Source of the DNA: CAUZIZ01 sp965222655
GTDB taxonomy: Bacteria; Acidobacteriota; UBA6911; RPQK01; JAJDTT01
NCBI GenBank assembly: GCA_965222655.1
Contig: CBDCUP010000018.1
Span: forward strand, 558,001-622,000
Direction of reading: 5' to 3'
Length of the DNA: 64,000 nt
The first letter of the stretch is position 1; each line of letters opens with the position of its first letter. The notes beneath the pieces are model-generated. The model did not search any database, had not been told where the DNA came from, and worked only from the letters and a program-made list of their open reading frames with translations. A program made the translations under genes and the position numbers. Positions 63,156 to 64,000 of the stretch are shown here, in pieces.

Positions 63156-64000
63156 ATGCCCCTCGCTGGCACCTACCGGCCCCGTCATCCGGAGCACACC
63201 GCCTTCTACCAGTGTCTGGAAGACTACTGGGAAGAGTTCCAGGAGGCTTACCCCTACTTCTACGAAAAAGACTATGGGCCCTGGCGTCCGGTGGTGGAGC
63301 AGACCGTCGAGCGTTTCCTCCAATGTGGGATCCTTCGTCATGGGTTTGCGCGCCTGCGCTGCTCTGACTGTCGACGGGAGCAATTGTTGGTCTTTTCATG
63401 CAAAACGCGCTGTTTTTGTCCAAGTTGCCAAGCCAAGCAGGTGGCGGCCTTCCTCGAACACGCCCTCGAGGAGGTGCTGGAGGAAGTGGACCACCGGCAG
63501 TTGGTGTGGACGATTCCGAGGGTCCTGCGTCCGGCCTTCTGCAAAGACCGAAAGCTCTTGGGAGAGCTCTGCCGCTGCGCCTGGGCCAGCCTCCGCGACT
63601 ACGTCGCCAGCTGCTTGGGTCCCGGCTCGGTTCCCGGGGCCATCCTCACTATCCAGACCTGGGGAGACAACTTGCGAGCACACGCTCACCTCCATGGGTT
63701 GGTCAGCGACACGGCCTGGAAGCGGGACGGGAGTGTGGAGGCGATCGGCGGCTTCGACTCCGCTCTGCTCAGCCGGCTGTTCCAGCACCGGGTCTTGGAG
63801 ATGAGGGTCGCCCGGCATCGACTCAGTCCGGAGTTCGCCCAGAAGTTGCGCGCCTGGTCTCCCTCTGGATTTGGAGTCTACTGCTCTCGAGCCGTCCCTG
63901 CCGAGGATCGCCCGGCTCTGGAGCGTCTGGCCGCCTACATTCGACGTCCCAGTTTCGCCGCTTCCCGCCTCGACTATGACAGCGATCGCGGCCAGATCCT
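63156..64000 (+). CDS. IS91-family transposase, partial at the right edge
   Basis: The ATG at 63156 starts a frame open to the window end (281 codons). An N-terminal cysteine cluster (LRCSDCRREQ, CKTRCFCPSC) is the zinc finger of IS91/ISCR transposases. The HUH-type motif HAHLHGLV follows near residue 190. The C-terminal catalytic tyrosine lies outside. IS91 elements transpose by rolling circle and lack inverted ends, so the left border cannot be set; it is probably between the dispersed repeat and 63156. Confidence 0.85.
   Translation, partial: MPLAGTYRPRHPEHTAFYQCLEDYWEEFQEAYPYFYEKDYGPWRPVVEQTVERFLQCGILRHGFARLRCSDCRREQLLVFSCKTRCFCPSCQAKQVAAFLEHALEEVLEEVDHRQLVWTIPRVLRPAFCKDRKLLGELCRCAWASLRDYVASCLGPGSVPGAILTIQTWGDNLRAHAHLHGLVSDTAWKRDGSVEAIGGFDSALLSRLFQHRVLEMRVARHRLSPEFAQKLRAWSPSGFGVYCSRAVPAEDRPALERLAAYIRRPSFAASRLDYDSDRGQI

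Overview
The window is a GC-rich bacterial chromosome segment from a Gram-negative. It carries Tat-dependent and lipoprotein exports, a likely outer-membrane barrel, tripartite efflux genes and an ECF-type sigma factor. The metabolic genes are a dimethylformamidase-like hydrolase, PHP-type metallohydrolases, Gfo/Idh/MocA, beta-propeller sugar hydrolases, SSS and ABC sugar uptake, and a PQQ dehydrogenase. This mix, with an unusually heavy load of insertion sequences and broken genes, recalls environmental or host-associated Acidobacteriota or Planctomycetota-like lineages. That placement is inference; no rRNA or marker gene fixes it.

Layout. 1-5.4 kb: a dimethylformamidase-like gene running off the left edge, a ketol-acid-reductoisomerase-like gene lacking key catalytic residues, and a RhaT-family transporter cut from its leader by an IS1380-type element that itself carries a 318-bp MITE. 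5.6-9.8 kb: a complete ABC sugar importer (binding lipoprotein, two permeases, ATPase). 10.2-15.8 kb: remnants of an integrase, an HTH protein, a glycosidase-like gene, an SSS transporter, a TlpA thioredoxin and a broken RND/MFP pair. 15.8-19.7 kb: a decayed integrative element ending at tRNA-Leu(CAA), with excisionase, integrase and a frameshifted primase-like gene. 19.8-31.1 kb: an oxidoreductase, a four-gene MacAB/Lol-like ABC efflux operon, a palindromic repeat region, two tandem amidohydrolases and a large propeller-PHP lipoprotein.

31.1-50.2 kb is bounded by two near-identical, inverted ISNCY-like elements. Between them lies the most unusual locus. A sigma factor, a protein with a degenerate EF-Tu-like G domain joined to a membrane anchor and an Ig-like domain, and an exported repeat-rich protein are transcribed leftwards. 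A PilZ-domain membrane protein and three further membrane or exported proteins are transcribed rightwards. The locus is hit by a MITE, an IS256 element, an ISKra4 element carrying a DruA-like (DUF4338) passenger, and one of the bounding IS copies. Removing the ISKra4 element and one target duplication restores an exact in-frame 411-codon gene.

50.2-64 kb: a 5'-truncated PQQ dehydrogenase, a visibly AT-richer two-gene cassette whose second gene is split by the third MITE, IS3 and propeller relics, a second PHP metallohydrolase, a leftward Tat-secreted glycosidase-like pair, an exported barrel-like protein, a 3'-truncated homoserine dehydrogenase and an IS91 transposase running off the right edge. 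A degenerate dispersed repeat recurs at several gene breakpoints. Together the region looks like a genome in active IS-driven decay.
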